A stretch of DNA of 64,000 nucleotides, from contig CAZLWV010000001.1 in the NCBI GenBank assembly GCA_964563135.1, forward strand, positions 77,572 through 141,571. The letters run 5' to 3'. The DNA comes from JAAYAY01 sp964563135. GTDB taxonomy: Bacteria > Planctomycetota > Planctomycetia > Pirellulales > Thermoguttaceae. The translations under genes were made by a program, and so were the position numbers. The notes under the pieces are model-generated. The model saw only the letters and a list, made by a program, of their open reading frames with translations, ran no database searches and was not told the origin of the DNA. This document shows, piece after piece, positions 34,475 through 43,499 of this stretch; positions within the stretch are counted from its first letter, which is position 1, and each line of letters opens with the position of its first letter.

Positions 34475-35107
34475 TCAGACCAATCCTTTCCTGACGGCCC
34501 AGATTGCAGCCTGGGTCCGGTCTTCAACCGCAATCTTCTCCAGGAGATTCCGAATGTGTTCCTTCACCGTCTCGTAACTGATCCCCAGCGATTCAGCAAT
34601 CTCGTGGTTGGTGTGGCCGTCGGTCACCTCGCGAAGCACATCCAGTTCGCGACGCGTCAGCGGCACATCGAGACTGCCCCTTTCGTAGGTCCCCACAGAA
34701 ACGGCCGCGAGCCGCCGCGTGGTTTCCGCGGACCAGAAGGACTCTCCTGCAGCAGCCCGTGCCACAGCATCCAGGAAGCGCTGGCGGCTGAGATTTCCGA
34801 CGATGACCTCGTTGACACCGGCATCTCGCGCCTGGGCAAGGAGCAAGGGGGTGTCGCTATCGGTGACCAGAATGACCTGGGTCCGCGACGACGCCTGCCG
34901 GATCCGCCGCGCCTGGTCCACACTCTCCTGGGCCGACATGCAAAAAGACAGGATCACGACATCGGCCTGGAGTTCCTGGGCCAGACGGCACACGTCTGCA
35001 CAAGAGGTCAATTCGGCAACAATCTGGATGTTCGTTCGCTCGACGAACGCACGCATCCCAGACAACGTGATTGGTGACCGATCGACGACAATCAATCGCA
35101 CCGCCAT
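34475..35107 (-). CDS. NarL/LuxR-type regulator with degenerate receiver
   Basis: 210 residues; ATG 35107 has GTGAGGAA upstream. The receiver (1-120) keeps the fold but lacks the phosphoacceptor: the expected LLD-x-MP segment reads VVILSFCMS, and the conserved Lys position reads VIVGNLS. The C-terminal LuxR/NarL helix-turn-helix is intact: LTRRELDVLREVTDGHTNHEIAESLGISYETVKEHIRNLL. It should therefore bind DNA without classical phosphorylation control. It precedes the uronate reductase gene by 7 bases and may regulate it. Confidence 0.85.
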   Translation of the reverse strand: MAVRLIVVDRSPITLSGMRAFVERTNIQIVAELTSCADVCRLAQELQADVVILSFCMSAQESVDQARRIRQASSRTQVILVTDSDTPLLLAQARDAGVNEVIVGNLSRQRFLDAVARAAAGESFWSAETTRRLAAVSVGTYERGSLDVPLTRRELDVLREVTDGHTNHEIAESLGISYETVKEHIRNLLEKIAVEDRTQAAIWAVRKGLV

Positions 35108-35411
35108 TTCCTCACCTGTACACTTCGTAGATCGAACAAGGCCTTGCTCGTCGCAAGGTGCGAACCCACCCGTGCCCCATCCAGAACGGCCTGCTTTCGG
35201 AGAAGACTACAGAGAAAGAGCAAGCGCCAAAATAGCGAGTCTCACCGATGCCGTCAAGAAATGTCGCAGTCGATTCCAGGCATCCCGGGAGCGCATGGCG
35301 GATCTCTTGCCACCTCGAATCGGCTCTGACAGGAAAACCCGGTGGGGGCATAACCACGCGTCGGGCTTCCACACCCCTCAGAATAGGGGCAGCAATCAAC
35401 TCGCGTTGGGG
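35108..35411. other. Intergenic region, nothing recognised
   Basis: Lies upstream of the NarL-type regulator and downstream of the nucleoside transporter, both on the minus strand. It should hold the regulator's promoter. No hairpin, repeat or gene is apparent. Confidence 0.45.
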
Positions 35412-36617
35412 TCATGAACCGATCAGTATTCCGGCGATCGTGGCCGTCATGTATGCGGCCAGGGTGCCGCCGATCATGGCACGCAGGCCGTATTTGGCGA
35501 AATCGGGACGTCGTCGAGGGACGAGAGAACCAATTCCCCCAATTTGAATTGCGATCGAGCCGAAGTTGGCGAAGCCGCAGAGGGCGTACGTGGCAATAAC
35601 GAATGACCGTGGTGAGAGACTCTCCCTGGCATCGGTCAGACTCTGGTAAGCCAGCATCTCGTTGAATACTGTCTTGGTCCCCAGCATCGCGCCGACACTC
35701 GGCGCATCCTGCCAGGGAACGCCCATAATCCACGCCAAGGGAGCACAGATCCAACCGAGCACCAACTGCAGCGTCAGTGGCTGGCCGCAGAGATACTTCG
35801 TAGGTAAGAGAAGCCAATTGAGGCCGTGGATCAAGGCAATGAACGCGATCAACATGGCGCCCACGTTGAGAGCCAATTGCAGCCCGCTTGCCGCGCCGCG
35901 ACAGGCGGCGTCCAGAATGTTGACATCTTCTCTTGGGACCTCGACCTGCACCACGCCCTTGGTGACCGACGCCTCTGTTTCGGGCACCATGATCTTCGCG
36001 ATCACCAGGGATGCGGGCGCTGACATCAAGGAAGCGGCCACGAGATGCCCCGCGTCCACTCCCCAGGCCGCGTAGACCGCCATGACACCGCCCGCCACGG
36101 TGGCCATGCCGCCGGTCATGAGCGCCATGATCTCGCTTCGCGTCATCGTTTCAAGGTAGGGCCGGATGGCCAGCGGCGCTTCGGTCATCCCCACGTAGAC
36201 ATTGGCGGACGCCGCCAGGGATTCCGAGCCGGAAGTATCCATCACCCACACCATCAGGCGAGCCATGATCTTCACGAGCCACTGGAGGATTCCCAGGTGA
36301 AACAGGACGGCAGTCACCGAGGAAACAAAGATGATCGTCGGGAGCACGGAGAAGGCGACATAATGCTCCCGGAAGCCTTCACCAAACACGAATCGCCCCC
36401 CTTCGTCGGAAAAGCTGACGATCCTGGCCACCAAGATCCGAGCCCATTCAAAGGCCTCTTCCCCGAAGCGGGTCTTCAGGAGCAGCCCGCCCAAGAGGAA
36501 TTGCAGTACCACGCCGGAGACGATCAGGCGAAAGTTCATACGACGCCGATTCTCTGACATGAGCCAGGCCAGCGCCATCATCACCAAGAGCCCTGCAAAG
36601 CTCACAACCCGTTCCAT
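35412..36617 (-). CDS. nupC: Concentrative nucleoside transporter (CNT/NupC family)
   Basis: 401 residues from ATG 36617, preceded by GGGAGGAAGCGTGT. Polytopic, with the CNT core: LPTIIFVSSVTAVLFHLGILQ, the ANVYVGMTEAPLAIRPYL signature, a long linker (VPETEASVTKGVVQVEVPRED), GMLGTKTVFNEMLAYQSL-like, and the ending SFVIATYALCGFANFGSIAIQIGGIGSLVP. The family imports nucleosides with Na+ or H+. No nucleoside catabolic gene is next to it. Confidence 0.9.
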   Translation of the reverse strand: MERVVSFAGLLVMMALAWLMSENRRRMNFRLIVSGVVLQFLLGGLLLKTRFGEEAFEWARILVARIVSFSDEGGRFVFGEGFREHYVAFSVLPTIIFVSSVTAVLFHLGILQWLVKIMARLMVWVMDTSGSESLAASANVYVGMTEAPLAIRPYLETMTRSEIMALMTGGMATVAGGVMAVYAAWGVDAGHLVAASLMSAPASLVIAKIMVPETEASVTKGVVQVEVPREDVNILDAACRGAASGLQLALNVGAMLIAFIALIHGLNWLLLPTKYLCGQPLTLQLVLGWICAPLAWIMGVPWQDAPSVGAMLGTKTVFNEMLAYQSLTDARESLSPRSFVIATYALCGFANFGSIAIQIGGIGSLVPRRRPDFAKYGLRAMIGGTLAAYMTATIAGILIGS

Positions 36618-37090
36618 ACACGCTTCCTCCCACGGCGCAGCCTCATTTTCCGACCATTCGGCGGCTCCCCAACTCCCGCCCCCGCGAAACGCCATGGTAG
36701 TTCGCCGTCCTGCGGAGGGGAAGTGGTTACCTGCCAGTAGCTGCCAGGGTCGACTTGTGCCGGACGGAGCGATGGGTCGGGACTATCGCGTCTGGGAGGA
36801 TCGTGAGGTTTCTTCCAGTCGCAGCAGGTACCCGAAGAGGGGCTCCGGACAAAAACCAGCGAAATACCGGCGTGGTGCGTTGCCGTTGTCCGATTTGCGA
36901 CCTAGGTTTCTGTGAGCTTGCCGGTATCGAACACGCAGGAGATGGATCTCGAGTTCACCCGCTGGAGGAGTGGGAGGCCGGTCAGCCCGAACCAGGTACC
37001 CCACCGGTGCGGCAGATCCCTGTTGGAGATCGCCACGCACGAAGGTAAAGAACGAACTCATTCTTGTGACAAGCGAGGAGAGGCCCAGTC
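36618..37090. other. Divergent intergenic region
   Basis: Between nupC (minus) and cheW (plus). Carries the GGGAGG site for nupC on the left and GAGGAGAGG for cheW on the right. No repeat copy or strong terminator and no gene is supported. Confidence 0.45.
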
Positions 37091-37606
37091 ATGTCCACCG
37101 CCACCCAAGAGATTGCCAGCCTGGAAACCGCAACGCGGGAATCGACCGGATCCATGCAATTGGTCAGCTTTCATCTGGCCGACGAGGTCTACGGTATTGA
37201 GATCACCAAGGTGCGTGAGATCATCTTGATGTGCGACATCACGCAGGTTCCTCAGACTCCCCACTATGTCAAGGGATTGATCAATCTGCGGAGCACCGTG
37301 ATCCCGGTCATCGACCTGCGAGCCCGCTTTGGATTGACGGAATCGGAACTGACCAGCGAGAGCCGGATCATGGTCGTGAATGTCGGCGGCAAGACTGTCG
37401 GCATCATCGTCGATGGCGTCGACGAAGTGCTGCGGATCTCCAACGACCAGATCGCCCCGGCCCCTCCCACGGTTGCCAGCGTGGGCAACGAGTATCTCAA
37501 CGGACTGGTCAAACTGGAAGACGCCTTGCTGATTCTCCTGGACATCGACCACCTCCTCGGCGCCGAAGGAACCCAGGCCCTCGACGCCATGTCGGACCTG
37601 TCCTAG
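37091..37606 (+). CDS. cheW: CheW-like chemotaxis coupling protein
   Basis: 171 residues. A typical CheW beta-barrel: MQLVSFHLADEVYGIEITKVREII, YVKGLINLRSTVIPVIDLRARFGL, RIMVVNVGGKTVGIIVDGVDEVLRI, YLNGLVKLEDALLILLDIDHLL. It couples chemoreceptors to CheA at the membrane. The N-terminal 20 residues are Ser/Thr/Glu-rich. It stands alone: no cheA, receptor or cheY operon is nearby, so the partners lie elsewhere. Confidence 0.92.
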   Translation: MSTATQEIASLETATRESTGSMQLVSFHLADEVYGIEITKVREIILMCDITQVPQTPHYVKGLINLRSTVIPVIDLRARFGLTESELTSESRIMVVNVGGKTVGIIVDGVDEVLRISNDQIAPAPPTVASVGNEYLNGLVKLEDALLILLDIDHLLGAEGTQALDAMSDLS

Positions 37607-37763
37607 CCCGGCTCCTGCACCCTTTGAATACGACGGCCAACGGCACTCCGAGATGCCCCTGGTATGTGGGGGTCAACGAGTGCCGTAACTCTTTGCCTTC
37701 GCGACTGGATCACGCTAGAATACCGACTTCCCACGATCAGTCCCTCAAGCGGATCAGCAGCGG

Positions 37764-38402
37764 ATGACCAGCACGGCCGACGACGACCATCCACTCATCT
37801 TGCGAGCCCGAGTGGGTGACTACGGCGCATTCGAAGCGCTCGTCAAGAAATACGAGCGGCGGATCTTGACGCTGGCCCTGCGGATCGTCGGGCAGCAACA
37901 CGATGCCGAAGAGGTCGTTCAACAGACGTTCTTGAGCGTGATCGAGCACATCCAGAAGTTTCGCGAAGAGTCGAGTTTCGGAACCTGGCTGACTCGAATC
38001 GCCACCAACCATGCCCTGGCCCTTCTTCGCCGACGGGCGACTCGCCGGACCGTCACGTACACGGAACAACGGTCGGACGAGGACTATGGCGGTATTCCCC
38101 GCCCGGAGGTGATCGCCGAGTGGACCGAGACTCCCGACCAGATTGCATCGCGCCGTGAGACTCGCCGTCTGGTGGATGAAGCGCTGGAAGAACTCGACGA
38201 GAAATACCGCGTGGTCTTCCTGCTTCGCGACGTGGAAGGCCTCTCCACCCAGGAAACCGCAGAAGCCCTTGAGATCTCGCCGAGCAATGTCAAGGTCCGC
38301 CTGCTCCGCGCCCGTCTCATGCTGCGGGAACGCCTGACGCGAGCCTTTGGCGACGACAGCAGACGCGTTGTGGCCGGAGATCACGGCCACGAACACACCT
38401 AG
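37764..38402 (+). CDS. ECF-type RNA polymerase sigma factor
   Basis: 212 residues. Sigma region 2: DYGAFEALVKKYERRILTLALRIVGQQHDAEEVVQQTFLSV...FGTWLTRIATNHALALLRRR. Region 4: LEELDEKYRVVFLLRDVEGLSTQETAEALEISPSNVKVRLLRARLMLRERL. The short tail ends in a His-rich DHGHEHT. Usually such genes precede a zf-HC2 anti-sigma gene; here the next gene (serC) is on the other strand, so the partner anti-sigma is absent locally. Confidence 0.9.
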   Translation: MTSTADDDHPLILRARVGDYGAFEALVKKYERRILTLALRIVGQQHDAEEVVQQTFLSVIEHIQKFREESSFGTWLTRIATNHALALLRRRATRRTVTYTEQRSDEDYGGIPRPEVIAEWTETPDQIASRRETRRLVDEALEELDEKYRVVFLLRDVEGLSTQETAEALEISPSNVKVRLLRARLMLRERLTRAFGDDSRRVVAGDHGHEHT

Positions 38403-38467
38403 TCAACCATTGCCGTTTGGACGTTTTGGCCGGCCGGGACGCGGACGATTCTCGAGGCGGCGTCAAC

Positions 38468-38492
38468 CCACGCAGCGGTGCCCGCTGCGTGG
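38468..38492. terminator. Strong hairpin between convergent sigma-factor and serC genes
   Basis: Perfect 11-bp stem CCACGCAGCGG / CCGCTGCGTGG with a TGC loop. It is placed between two convergent stop codons, and can act in either direction although no T tract is present. Confidence 0.6.
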
Positions 38493-38519
38493 TGGAACGC
38501 ACGGCCAGAACAACCCACG

Positions 38520-39614
38520 CTAGCCGTTCTTCTTGGCGAAATCGGCCATGAACTGGCAGAGGGTCACAACACCTTCGCGGGGCATGGCATTGTAAATCGA
38601 GGCTCGACAACCACCGACGGAGCGATGGCCACCCAGGGCGGTCAATCCCACCTTTTCGCCCTCACTGAGGAACTTCTTCACGAGGTCCTCCGAAGGGAGA
38701 ATGAAGGGGACATTCATCACGGAGCGGTCGTCCACTTCGGCATGCCCCCTGTAATAGCCACCCGACTGGTCGATCGTACTATAGAGGAGGGCGGCTTTTT
38801 CCTTGTTGTGCTCGTACATCTTGTCGAGCCCGCCAATTTCGTTCATCAGCCACTCGGTGACCAGCTTGACCATGTAGATACCGAAGCAGGGGGGAGTGTT
38901 GTACAGCGACTTGGCTTCGGCAAATTTCTTGTAGCAGAGCATCGAAGGGAGGTTGGCCGGCGCCCGGTCGAGCAAATCTTCGCGAATGATCACGACCGTG
39001 ACTCCCGCCGGTCCGGCGTTCTTCTGGGCACAGGCGTAGAGAATTCCATAGCGCTGCACCGGCACCTTGCGGTACAGGAAGTCCGACGAGCTGTCGCAAA
39101 CGAGCGGCACATCGCCGCATTGAGGCTCTTCCCGAATCTGGATCCCCTGGATCGTCTCGTTCGAGGTGATATGGAGATAAGCCGCATTGGGGTTCAGGTC
39201 GAGCTCACTCTGCCGCGGCATCCTGCGGTACTGGCAGTCGGCTCCGTCCCACACAACGCGGGTTTCCCCCTGGGTAGACGCCTCTTTTCTTGCCGTCTTG
39301 CCCCAAGTGCCAGCAACAACGTAATCGGCCGACTTACCCGAACCGGCCAGCAGATTCATCGCCGTCATCACGAACTGGAGTTGAGCCCCGCCCTGAACAA
39401 ACAGAACACGGTAGTTCTCGGGTATCCCCAGCAACGTTCGCAGATTGGCCTCAGCGGCTTCGATGATGGCCGTGAACGTCTTGGAACGATGGCTGATCTC
39501 AAGCACGGAACACCCGGCCCCCGGCAGGGTTACCAATTCACGTTGAGCCTGTTCCAGAACGGGCAGCGGCAACACGGCTGGCCCGGGCGAGAAGTTGTAG
39601 ACGCGATCTGCCAT
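38520..39614 (-). CDS. serC: Phosphoserine aminotransferase
   Basis: 364 residues, the usual length. Begins RVYNFSPGPAVLPLPVLEQAQREL, has FVQGGAQLQFVMTAMNLL, and the pyridoxal-phosphate Lys198 in YACAQKNAGPAGVTVVIIRED. It ends with GGHRSVGGCRASIYNAMPREGVVTLCQFM. It catalyses formation of 3-phosphoserine (serine synthesis) and the related step in pyridoxal 5'-phosphate synthesis. Stands alone; no serA or serB nearby. Confidence 0.95.
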   Translation of the reverse strand: MADRVYNFSPGPAVLPLPVLEQAQRELVTLPGAGCSVLEISHRSKTFTAIIEAAEANLRTLLGIPENYRVLFVQGGAQLQFVMTAMNLLAGSGKSADYVVAGTWGKTARKEASTQGETRVVWDGADCQYRRMPRQSELDLNPNAAYLHITSNETIQGIQIREEPQCGDVPLVCDSSSDFLYRKVPVQRYGILYACAQKNAGPAGVTVVIIREDLLDRAPANLPSMLCYKKFAEAKSLYNTPPCFGIYMVKLVTEWLMNEIGGLDKMYEHNKEKAALLYSTIDQSGGYYRGHAEVDDRSVMNVPFILPSEDLVKKFLSEGEKVGLTALGGHRSVGGCRASIYNAMPREGVVTLCQFMADFAKKNG

Positions 39615-40200
39615 CGTATTCTCTCACAGTAACGGGACTTGCGTCGCAGTCAGTGACGCACCAACGAGAAGTGAATCCTTTAATTTAACCATAGGGAGGG
39701 CCTTGTCCAGGGGACAGCCCATGTCGACAACCCAGAGGAGGGGGGATTGTTGCTTCGATACCACGTTCGGAGACGCAGGAACGTCTGGCCGGCTGGCAGG
39801 TTGCAAGTCTTCGCACGCAGGGCCATGGCCGGCCTCTTCGGCGCAGCGGGTGCCGGCGGAAGTCCGGCCTTTTGCGGTCTCCCGGCGGGTAGCCCTGAGC
39901 ATCCTCCCGTGCAGACATCATTGAGAGACATCACACGGTGGCTGGTGGCTGGGATACGGCCATCCCCCCACCTGAGATGGGAATACGGATACCACGGCCG
40001 GTTGCATAACGACCCAGGAAGACGATAATTCCGCTTGAACGCGGTCCACGGCGACAGGGGCACCCTCGTTCCAGGAAATCCCGTCTCCGGCCTGGCACCG
40101 TGTTCTCATCGCTGGTGCGAGGGGTCATTGGCGAGGTGCGGCCTGGCCACCGCGCCCGTCAGTGCGATTGCCCGAATCCGATTTCCGGGGAGGAATACCG
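39615..40200. other. Divergent intergenic region with repeat copy 3
   Basis: Between serC (minus) and the GH13 gene (plus). Holds the dispersed repeat at 39841-39919 on the minus strand. The rest shows no gene; a GGGGAGGAATACCG ribosome site marks its right end. Confidence 0.5.
39841..39919 (-). repeat. Dispersed intergenic repeat, copy 3
   Basis: On the minus strand: GATGTCTGCACGGGAGGATGC, then CGGGAGACCGC, GGCCGGACTTCCGCCGGC. Same block order as copies 1, 2 and 4. Confidence 0.6.
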
Positions 40201-43200
40201 ATGCACAGATTCTTTGCTCGTACCTCTCGACCGAACCCCGGGCTGCATCTATGGCGCGAGGGCACGACGTTCAGGCTTTACCTGCGTCCGGTACCCGACT
40301 CGACCGGATCGGGTTGGGTCGAGTTTCGCTGCAATCCAGGCACCGAGGTAAGGGAGCGGGTGCGGTTCATGTTGTTCTCGTTCAACGATGACGGCTCGCT
40401 CGGCCCCTTTGAGCTGGACGATCACCAGCGAGAGTTTCCGCGGCTCGCCTCCGGGGAATTTCCCGAAGCGGTCTGGTTTTCGGAAGGAGCATCGCGGGTG
40501 GTTGTGCAAGACCCCTTGGTGGCCGCGCAGAGTTCCCTGCGGGTCCATCTCGTTTCACAGAAGCGGTTTCGCTCCGGAGAAATGTATCTGTGGGATCCCG
40601 TTACCGGCAACAGCCGCCGCATCCCGCAGACCAGCCTGGATGCACTTGGTCCGGTGTTTGATGTCGTGCTCCGACCCCAGGAGGCTTCGTTCTTCAATTT
40701 CAAGTTCGTCCGGCAGAACGGTGAGTTCGAGCCGGACTTTGCCAATCGTTGGTGGATCGCCGATGACGGCACGGAGATCTGGATGCACAGTGGCACAGCG
40801 GCGATTACGCGTGCCACCCCTGAAACCCGTCGTTTCAGGCTGAACTATCGCCAGGCGTTCAGCAGCCAGGCGACATTGCGGCTGTGGGCCGAGAACGGTG
40901 ACTACGAAACCGACATCCCCGGTACGCCTGGCAGTGACGGCTGGACCACCTACGAGACACAGCTCTTCGCCCACCTGCCCTACGGCTGCCAGTTCTGGAA
41001 TGCCGGTCTGCATCGGACAAACCAATGGGAGCACGTGGAGGCGATCCGTAAGCATATCACCCTGGTCGATGATACCGAACGGTGGACGTTGGAAGGGGAC
41101 TGCCGACTGTTTGATGCCCCCCCATCGCCGAGCGTTCGGCTCAACCTCACGGTGGCCAACGCCGCTCTGAGCCAAATGAACGGCAATCTGTCTGCCCACG
41201 TGTGGGTCAATCGGGCCCGCGGACCGCTGGCCGAAAACGTGCCGGTGGACCCGCTCGGACGGGTCTCGCTGCAGGTGTATCCGGACGTGGTAACGTCGAT
41301 CAAGTTCCACGATTCGAGGGGACGTTGGGAAAACATCGAGCGCCACCCGATCCAGGTTGCTGCCAGCGACTCGCCCGCCAGTCGGTACGTCGTGCTCGAT
41401 CGCCCACCGCTGCTGAGAAACACTCCGCCGGCCGACATGGTTGCTGACCCGCCGTTCGTCGTCCGTCGACCGGGCGCGTACGAGGAAGGAAACAGTCTGC
41501 GCTTCGTGTTGCACGCGCCCCAAGCCGCATCGGTCGACCTGATCGGTCCGTGGACCGATTGGCTGACCGCTCCGATTGCGATGAAGTCCACTCGCGACGG
41601 CACGTACTGGTGGGCGAGCGTGCCCGTTGGCAAGCTCCTTTCCGGCCAGACGAACGGTCACGCCGACTACCATGGCATGAAGTATCAGTTCCTTCTGAAC
41701 CAGGAGACACGAATCCAGGATCCGGCCGCATGCTGGGTGGAGAAATCGAGCGCGAGTGCTGCCTCGCGGCTGGTCCGACAGAGCAGGCACGCCTGGCGTG
41801 ACGCCCTGTGGCGGCGTCCCGGCTGGGAATCGCTCATCATCTACCAGATCCACCCCAGTCGGCTGACAAGCCGCTTCCCGGCCGAGCGGCCGCTGGTGCG
41901 TGTGGCTCGCGAGATCGCCGACAGTACCGGGTATTTCCGCGAACTGGGTGTGACTGCCGTTCAATTGATGCCTCTCAATGAAGTCGGCAGCGACAACTCG
42001 TGGGGATACGACCCGGCCTACTTCTATGCGATCGAGAACAACTATTGCGGTGACGACGGACCGGACGATCTGAAGTACCTGGTCGATACGTGCCACCAGC
42101 ATGGCCTGGCCGTGATACTCGACGTCGTCTTCAATCATGCCGGGGGCATGGACAACATCCTCTGGCAGGTTGCCCGTGAGAGTTTCTTTGACGGCGATAC
42201 GAGGTGGGGTGCCATGGTCAACTTCGATCATCCCCAGTGCCGGCACTTTTTTGCCCAGAACCTCGTCTATCTGGCCCAGGAGTTCCACATCGACGGATTC
42301 CGGCTGGACCACACGGCGACGATCGTCCATTCGGCGGCGTGGGACGCGTGGAGCTGCTACGTGCGCGAGCTCGGATCCGGGGGCGGATGGGAGTTTCTTC
42401 AGACGCTCCGCCATGCGGTCGAAACCCAAGTCGGCAGCAACTGCATTCTGATGGCCGAACACCTGCCCAACGAATGGAGCCTCACCGACCTGGGGGGGCC
42501 CATGGATTCGCAATGGTGCGACGACTTCCACGACCGTATGGTCGACGCCTGCAGACGTCAGTTCGGCATGTCGAGGCTGGCCGACGCATTCCTGCTCAGC
42601 CATACCGCGTGCGACAACTGGTACAAGGTGGTCAATTACCCGGAAAGCCACGACGAAGTGGGCAACGTGCGGGACCGCATCGCCTACGTCGCGGGATACG
42701 GGCAAGGGTGGCGAATGTCCAAGGTGGCGGCAGCCGGAACCCTGCTGTCCCGAGGGATCCCCATGTTCTTCATGGGCGCCGAATCGGGCGAGGACCAGCA
42801 GTTCCAGTTCGGCAGCGCGCGGAGCCTGGACCTGGACGAGTATCTCTCGAATCCCGACCGGGGCCGGATCCGCGCCTGGTGGCGTGAACTCTGTCGACTG
42901 CGGCGGGACCCGAGCATCCAGGGGCCCTCACCGCTTCGGGTATGTGTGGCGGAGGATCAACTCCTGGCATTTACCCGCGGTCAGGGGGACGACTTCTACG
43001 TGCTCCTCAACTTCGGCGGATGGTCGGGTGCCCGGAGCCTGTCGAGTCTCAACCTTCCCTGTGGGGAATACTGTGAGCTGTGGAACTCGACATGGCCCGC
43101 CTTTGCGATCCAGGCCGAGCACGAAAACGAGCACGCCAACGGCGGCCGCGAGGCGAGACTGCATCGTGACCACTCCCTCCAGGTCCCCGATTACGCGGCC

Positions 43201-43224
43201 GTGGTCCTCCGGCGGATTTGCTAG
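40201..43224 (+). CDS. Large GH13 alpha-amylase-family enzyme
   Basis: 1007 residues from ATG 40201 (GGAGGAATACCG upstream). The first 530 residues hold several beta domains, including one with CBM48/E-set character before the barrel (LRFVLHAPQAASVDLIGPWTDW). The GH13 barrel shows all four conserved regions: DVVFNHAG (from 641), GFRLDHT with Asp703 as nucleophile, MAEHLPNEW with Glu753 as acid/base, and ESHDEVGN with Asp818. Region IV resembles branching-type enzymes (GlgB-like). No signal peptide is evident, so it is probably cytosolic and acts on glycogen-like glucan. It is much longer than common amylases. Its TAG stop overlaps an inverted-repeat element. Confidence 0.85.
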   Translation: MHRFFARTSRPNPGLHLWREGTTFRLYLRPVPDSTGSGWVEFRCNPGTEVRERVRFMLFSFNDDGSLGPFELDDHQREFPRLASGEFPEAVWFSEGASRVVVQDPLVAAQSSLRVHLVSQKRFRSGEMYLWDPVTGNSRRIPQTSLDALGPVFDVVLRPQEASFFNFKFVRQNGEFEPDFANRWWIADDGTEIWMHSGTAAITRATPETRRFRLNYRQAFSSQATLRLWAENGDYETDIPGTPGSDGWTTYETQLFAHLPYGCQFWNAGLHRTNQWEHVEAIRKHITLVDDTERWTLEGDCRLFDAPPSPSVRLNLTVANAALSQMNGNLSAHVWVNRARGPLAENVPVDPLGRVSLQVYPDVVTSIKFHDSRGRWENIERHPIQVAASDSPASRYVVLDRPPLLRNTPPADMVADPPFVVRRPGAYEEGNSLRFVLHAPQAASVDLIGPWTDWLTAPIAMKSTRDGTYWWASVPVGKLLSGQTNGHADYHGMKYQFLLNQETRIQDPAACWVEKSSASAASRLVRQSRHAWRDALWRRPGWESLIIYQIHPSRLTSRFPAERPLVRVAREIADSTGYFRELGVTAVQLMPLNEVGSDNSWGYDPAYFYAIENNYCGDDGPDDLKYLVDTCHQHGLAVILDVVFNHAGGMDNILWQVARESFFDGDTRWGAMVNFDHPQCRHFFAQNLVYLAQEFHIDGFRLDHTATIVHSAAWDAWSCYVRELGSGGGWEFLQTLRHAVETQVGSNCILMAEHLPNEWSLTDLGGPMDSQWCDDFHDRMVDACRRQFGMSRLADAFLLSHTACDNWYKVVNYPESHDEVGNVRDRIAYVAGYGQGWRMSKVAAAGTLLSRGIPMFFMGAESGEDQQFQFGSARSLDLDEYLSNPDRGRIRAWWRELCRLRRDPSIQGPSPLRVCVAEDQLLAFTRGQGDDFYVLLNFGGWSGARSLSSLNLPCGEYCELWNSTWPAFAIQAEHENEHANGGREARLHRDHSLQVPDYAAVVLRRIC

Positions 43225-43328
43225 TGCTTTGTCTCAGCTAAGAATTGGGGTCGAGACTTCGGAACGACTCGGCGATTGTCGCATGATTCTACGCCATTCA
43301 CCCCAGGACCAAGTTGTGACAAAGCACT
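43223..43328. repeat. 106-bp terminal-inverted-repeat element (MITE-like)
   Basis: The ends AGTGCTTTGTC (43223-43233) and GACAAAGCACT (43318-43328) are perfect inverted repeats of 11 bp; extending inward to 29 bp gives an imperfect match that includes a shared TGGGGT. There is no open frame inside. No target-site duplication is visible. The left end supplies the AG of the GH13 gene's TAG stop. Confidence 0.6.
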
Positions 43329-43499
43329 CGTTGGACAAAACCACTTCAGAAACGTACATGCGACGGAAGACGCCGCGGTGGGCCCCTTGGCGGCACAGCA
43401 AGCGGGCGACGTAGTGGAAGTCGAAATGGAGGGCGTGGAAGTCCTCCGAAACCGGGTGGCGCGGGAGAGGTGGCTTCACGACTCGACCTGGCCGCCCAG

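Noticed and set aside
40555..42705. 716-codon open frame on the minus strand opposite the GH13 gene
   Set aside because: The plus strand has all four GH13 motifs; the minus frame is a GC-bias shadow without a recognisable fold.
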